Source: Anisus vortex
Lineage: Eukaryota; Mollusca; Gastropoda; Planorbidae
Direction: 5' to 3'
Length of the DNA: 64,000 bases
Assembly: GCA_949126835.1 (NCBI GenBank)
Contig: OX421497.1
Coordinates: 10,164,920-10,228,919 of the forward strand
Shown here: in pieces, positions 61,301 through 64,000 of the stretch
Numbering within the stretch: position 1 is the first letter of the stretch
Layout of the letters: the number at the start of each line of letters is the position of its first letter
Notes under the pieces: generated by a model
What the model was told of the DNA's origin: nothing
What the model saw: only the letters and a program-made list of their open reading frames with translations
Databases searched by the model: none
Translations under genes and position numbers: made by a program

Positions 61301-63770
61301 TCGGTGCATAGGTGGATAATTGGATGAATTTGTGGAATAGAGTGATGATTGCTGGGTTGCGTGGTTGGCAGAATCGTTGTAACGTTTGGACAAACTGAGC
61401 TATACTATATTTACCAAAGACTTATTATCATGCGTGACATCCCCATCGCCTAGGAAATCGTCAAAGTATATTTTTTCAGTCTGCTCTGTTTTGGCCTGAG
61501 CCAAGAGCGCTTTGGTCATATCGTACTGCGTGGCATTTTTTAAAATGTTGTAGACCGCTTCCATAACCTTTGATTGAAAAGGAAAAAACATTAATATAGG
61601 TCTATATAGAAGCTAATCGTCTTCAATTGTTAACAACATGATACACTTTCTTCCCTAACTCTTCCTTGGTCATTATTCGTTTGGAAAGACTCTACATGTT
61701 ACATTTATAGGGCAGCGCGGCCGATCGACAGCGCGTTCGGCTGGCGTAACGAAGGTCCTGGGTGCACATCCTGATAAAGGCTTGGATTTCTCCCCCTGGT
61801 CTGCAGGGTTTCCAGTTTCTAGTTTACCCAGCCAGGTCCCACGAGAGGGTGGGTACAGCCGGTACGCCGTACCGGGGCCCATAAGAGTTTAGGGGGCCCA
61901 TAAATATAAAAATTTAAAATTAAATTAACAATTACGCAAGTATTAGCTTTAAAGTCTTTATTATTTGATCTCAGAATAACTGAGATTTATCTTATATTAT
62001 ACATTACAGACGCTTCCCTCTAGGGGTTAAGAAAATTTGACAACAACTTTGATGAGCTAAAAAAAGCAATGTTCTTCTAGAATGGAAAAAAAAAGTGGTA
62101 TGTTTAAATTTCAACAGCATAAGTCTAAATGAAGTCTAACCACTAAAGGTGTTGCGCCCTTCTGCTGAGCTGTGGCCAGTATTGACACGGTTCTCGAAAC
62201 GAACCAATAGAATTCGATCTGGGAGGGATAGTAGGTCAGGGCGAGGTCAGGACGGTCTGTGAAATTCGTTTTGATCACAAACGCGATGAGCGAGCTGGTG
62301 TTTATGTAGATTTGCTGAAAGAAATTGAAAAACAAATATTTATACAAACATTAAGGCATTTAAAGTAGAGATGGGAATCGAGCTCACTTCTAGAAGGTTA
62401 GAAGTTCGTGTTCTGTTAGGTAGCTACTTAACGTTCGTCGTGGACATAAGTTCGGTTTTGGTTCGGTAATACCCTATGTTTCGGTTTGATTTAGGTTCGG
62501 CAACAACTGAAGGTTGATAGCGTTCAATAACCCTAAGTATAGAACTTGTTATATTGTTTATCTTCTAGCGAAAGTAATTTTATATAAGAAAATAAGTATT
62601 GCCTCTCATTAACAGATTTTTTTAAAATTATCAGATGAATGCAATGTACAGGGAAATCTGCATGTCAGAGAAATATTTTTACATTACAAATTACAAACAA
62701 TTTCTTCCTATACCAGATCAGTGTTTAGCTTTCAGCCTCATCAATTTTTTTTTCGTCGTCAAGGCAACCGAATCCCCCTTACTACAGTAGATGGCGTGAG
62801 ACGGCGCTTCTGATTGGCCATTTAGCATCACCAAATAAGACGCATCACCATGCTTGCATTTTCCTTGCCAAAAACAATTGCCTGACACCCAATCCTAACA
62901 ATTCTTGCAATTTTATGCCCGACGAATAATATTCTTTTTTCTTTTGAAAGAGGCAAAGATCTATTGTTCTATAGAACAATTTATTATGGCGTTTGACTGA
63001 GAAAAATATTGTTTGAAAAGAGTCATTGCAAAGAGTGGAAGAAATAAACAAAAGGAAGAACTAGAGGAAGAATGGAGTGGAAGAAACTAATGAAAGAAAA
63101 AAAGATAAACTAGTGGAAGAAAAAGAAAGAAAAGAAAGAAGTAGTAGAAGAAAAGAGTGGAAGAAACAAACAACAGAAGAACTAGCGGAAGAAAAAAAAA
63201 AGAAGTACTAGTGAAAGAGGGAAAGAAACCAGTGGAAGAAAAAAAAAACATAAGGAAGAAAAGTCTAAGAAAAGTGTGGAAAAACTGTTGGAAGAAAAAA
63301 CAAAAGATAGAAATAGTAGAAGAAAATAGAGGAAGGCACTAGTGAAAGAAAAAAAGACAAACTAGTGAAAGAAACTAATGGAAGAAAAAAAAGAAAAGGA
63401 AGAAATAATAGAAGAAAAGTGAGGAAGAAACTAGAGAAAGAAAATAAAGATGAACTAGTTGAAGAAACTAGTGGCAGAAAAATAGAAGAGGAAGAAATAG
63501 TAGAATGAAATAGTAGAATGAAATAGGGTAAGTGAAAGTAAAGCAGCACAAAAGAAGAAAGAAAAAAGTAATGGATATAAACCAATTTGTTTTGTTCTTT
63601 ACCTCCATGACAGGATCAGCAAGAACGTCAGGACTGACCAGCCCAGAAAGTATAGCAGACGTAATACCATATATGGTGTTAGCCGCTACAGTGATGTCGA
63701 CATTGTTGACCTGGAAGGGCATGGCGACGTTCAGGTAGAACAGCTGGCGGAGTTCTGCAATGGATTGAAT
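55072..63770 (-). CDS. Gene B: paralogue of gene A, 3' six exons (5' part outside window)
   Basis: Exons: 63770-63603, 62314-62141, 61567-61415, 60632-60527, 57011-56890, 55362-55072, total 1,014 nt or 337 residues plus stop. Lengths 168, 174, 153, 106 and 122 equal those of gene A exons 7-11; the last is 291 against 285. All have AG/GT borders and continuous phase. About 60% of residues match gene A in the best exon. All six frames are intact with conserved motifs (SDRPDLAL/TDRPDLAL, FTTA.AANALM, WLTEHTLDG, GYIEP), so the gene looks functional. It is probably a secreted protein by homology; the signal peptide exon is not in view. The family is unrecognised. Confidence 0.88.
55516..55784 (-). 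mobile_element. tRNA-derived SINE, family A, near complete
   Basis: Minus-strand copy in the last intron of gene B, from GTAGCCCGTCGGACCAAATT to the tRNA-like head near 55,760. Confidence 0.87.
55969..56174. mobile_element. 206-bp hAT-type MITE
   Basis: Ends CAGGTATTGGCAACCT and AGGTTTCCGACCCCTG; flanks ATCTAGAT (55,961-55,968) and ATCTAGAG (56,175-56,182), a 7/8 duplication. Confidence 0.8.
56293..56505 (+). mobile_element. LINE 3' end fragment, second copy
   Basis: Matches 49,170-49,376 (CCCCTATGCAAGAACAAATG...), more decayed. Confidence 0.7.
56514..56864. mobile_element. 351-bp hAT-type MITE
   Basis: Ends CAGGGGTCGGGAACC and GGTTCCCGACCCCTG; perfect 8-bp duplication ATATAAGA at 56,506-56,513 and 56,865-56,872. 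The outer ends resemble those of the MITE at 55,969. Confidence 0.92.
56890..57011 (-). CDS. Gene B exon equivalent to gene A exon 11
   Basis: 122 nt encoding TPGIVITTITGCITWLTEHT and LDGNYDPWNAFF. Acceptor GTTCGCAG|GG, donor CAA|GTGAGT. Confidence 0.94.
57012..57457. other. Intronic stretch, nothing recognised
   Basis: AT-rich intron of gene B. Confidence 0.5.
57458..57566. mobile_element. 109-bp palindromic MITE-like element
   Basis: Inverted ends ACCCAGCGGGCACACC and GGTGTACCCGCTGGGT (15 of 16 matching), with further pairing inside (CGAATCGACGAAG with CTTCGATACGACG). Target duplication is unclear. Confidence 0.7.
57570..59090. other. Long intronic stretch with simple repeats
   Basis: G-rich run at 57,787-57,885, C-tracts at 58,391 and 58,814, CA/TG repeats at 58,405-58,465. 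No exon or repeat terminus recognised. Confidence 0.5.
59094..59164. mobile_element. 71-bp piggyBac-like MITE, second copy
   Basis: TTAA-CCCTTCCCG to CTGTAAGGG-TTAA; the reverse complement matches 47,971-48,051 with about 10 bp fewer. Confidence 0.75.
59170..59865. other. Intronic AT-rich stretch, nothing recognised
   Basis: Intron of gene B; no repeat termini recognised. Confidence 0.5.
59866..60470 (-). mobile_element. Helitron-like non-autonomous element, family 2, copy 3
   Basis: Minus-strand terminal hairpin (CCCGCG and CGCCGGG arms), spacer CAATTTAG, CTTG. tRNA-like segment near 60,310-60,375. Ends close to the next exon of gene B. Confidence 0.5.
60527..60632 (-). CDS. Gene B exon equivalent to gene A exon 10
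   Basis: 106 nt encoding VRGEDRIFTTAMAANALMYA and a DSTG/HWR tail. Acceptor GCCACCAG|GT, donor CTAG|GTAAAA. Confidence 0.95.
60640..61410. other. Intronic stretch with GGAT/GAAT microsatellite
   Basis: 61,125-61,345 is a decayed TGGATGGATGAATGGG-type repeat similar to those at 25,745 and 44,690. Nothing else seen. Confidence 0.6.
61415..61567 (-). CDS. Gene B exon equivalent to gene A exon 9
   Basis: 153 nt encoding VMEAVYNILKNATQYDMTK and IYFDDFLGDGDVTHDNKSL. Acceptor TCAATCAAAG|GT, donor TTG|GTAAAT. Confidence 0.94.
61710..61835 (+). mobile_element. SINE family A, 3'-truncated
   Basis: Head GGGCAGCGCGGCCGATCGAC and body up to TTTACCCAGCCAGG; the tail is missing. Confidence 0.7.
61840..62140. 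other. Intronic stretch, nothing recognised
   Basis: AT-rich intron of gene B. The GGTACGCCGTACC palindrome near 61,862 is the only short structure seen. Confidence 0.5.
62141..62314 (-). CDS. Gene B exon equivalent to gene A exon 8
   Basis: 174 nt encoding QIYINTSSLIAFVIKTNF and TDRPDLALTYYPSQ. Acceptor TTTCTTTCAG|C, donor GTG|GTTAGA. Confidence 0.95.
62315..63029. other. Intronic stretch, nothing firm
   Basis: 62,450-62,515 has GGTTCGG/TTTCGGTT motifs like the subterminal repeats of the hAT-like element at 20,259; possibly a relic of it. Confidence 0.4.
63030..63530. repeat. Purine-rich degenerate repeat
   Basis: Imperfect repeats of GAAGAAACTAGTGGAAGAAA-type units, about 20-40 bp. It gives K/E-rich or S/F-rich frames with no other sign of coding. 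Confidence 0.85.
63603..63770 (-). CDS. Gene B exon equivalent to gene A exon 7
   Basis: 168 nt encoding IQSIAELRQLFYLNVAMPF and YGITSAILSGLVSPDVLADP. Acceptor TTCCCAACAAAG|AT, donor GAG|GTAAAG. It is the first gene B exon visible; upstream exons lie beyond 64,000. Confidence 0.93.
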
Positions 63771-64000
63771 CTTTGTTGGGAAAGAAAAGATGTGACGTTA
63801 TTTGTTATAGTTCATCCGGGGAATTTATGTGTGATTAATGCAATTTGTCATTGCTCATCTGACGTATTTTATATTTATTGTATGTATCACGTGACACGTT
63901 GTTTGTTATTGCTCATCTGGGGTTATTTTTTAAATTATTGTTTTTACATATCACGTGACCTCCGTTCCGCTTACAATTCTGATATTATTCAAGTCCCAAA

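Noticed and set aside
63157..63585. K/E-rich and S/F-rich frames
   Set aside because: Low-complexity purine-rich repeat in an intron of gene B.

Overview
The window is animal genomic DNA. It is AT-rich, its genes are intron-rich, and it is crowded with LINEs, tRNA-headed SINEs, hAT-type elements, Helitron-like elements and an LTR retrotransposon. The repeat mix looks lophotrochozoan, most likely a gastropod mollusc; that is an inference from repeat style, not from a marker gene. A run of exactly 200 N (27,013-27,212) is a scaffold gap.

Layout. Two paralogous multi-exon genes lie head-to-tail on the minus strand. Gene A (49,018 to 13,798) is complete: 12 coding exons sum to 1,914 nt, or 637 aa, with a signal peptide and no recognised family. 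Gene B (63,770 to 55,072) is its 3' half (six exons, 337 codons); its 5' exons lie beyond the window. Exon lengths and phases of the shared six exons match exactly except the last. The 3' flanks are also paralogous (1-5,577 with 49,923-54,802), so this is a tandem segmental duplication. Comparing the two copies gives empty sites that date several later insertions: a hAT element with an 8-bp target duplication in copy 1, and a Helitron-like element without target duplication in copy 2.

Gene A is stretched by a 16-kb tandem block of Ty3/Gypsy-family retrotransposon (27,213-43,632): truncated internal region, LTR, internal, LTR, internal, LTR. The two intact 1,434-codon ORFs carry domains in the order gag, protease, INTEGRASE, RT, RNase H. 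Integrase before RT is the Gmr1-like (copia-like) order, not the usual Gypsy order. Gene A exon 4 and its flanks occur on both sides of this block, which together with the gap suggests either two haplotypes joined end to end or a real local duplication.

Other regions. Positions 5,578-13,790 hold an isolated BMP/TGF-beta-like exon on the plus strand and a nearly intact L2/CR1-like LINE on the minus strand whose reading frame is broken by one stop codon. A 63-bp array (14,132-14,761) repeats the terminus of the Helitron-like element beside gene A's last exon. Intron 1 of gene A holds three tandem 36-nt units, each bounded by its own acceptor and donor and each in frame: candidate nascent microexons. 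No bacterial features, CRISPR, rRNA or bona fide tRNA gene was seen.
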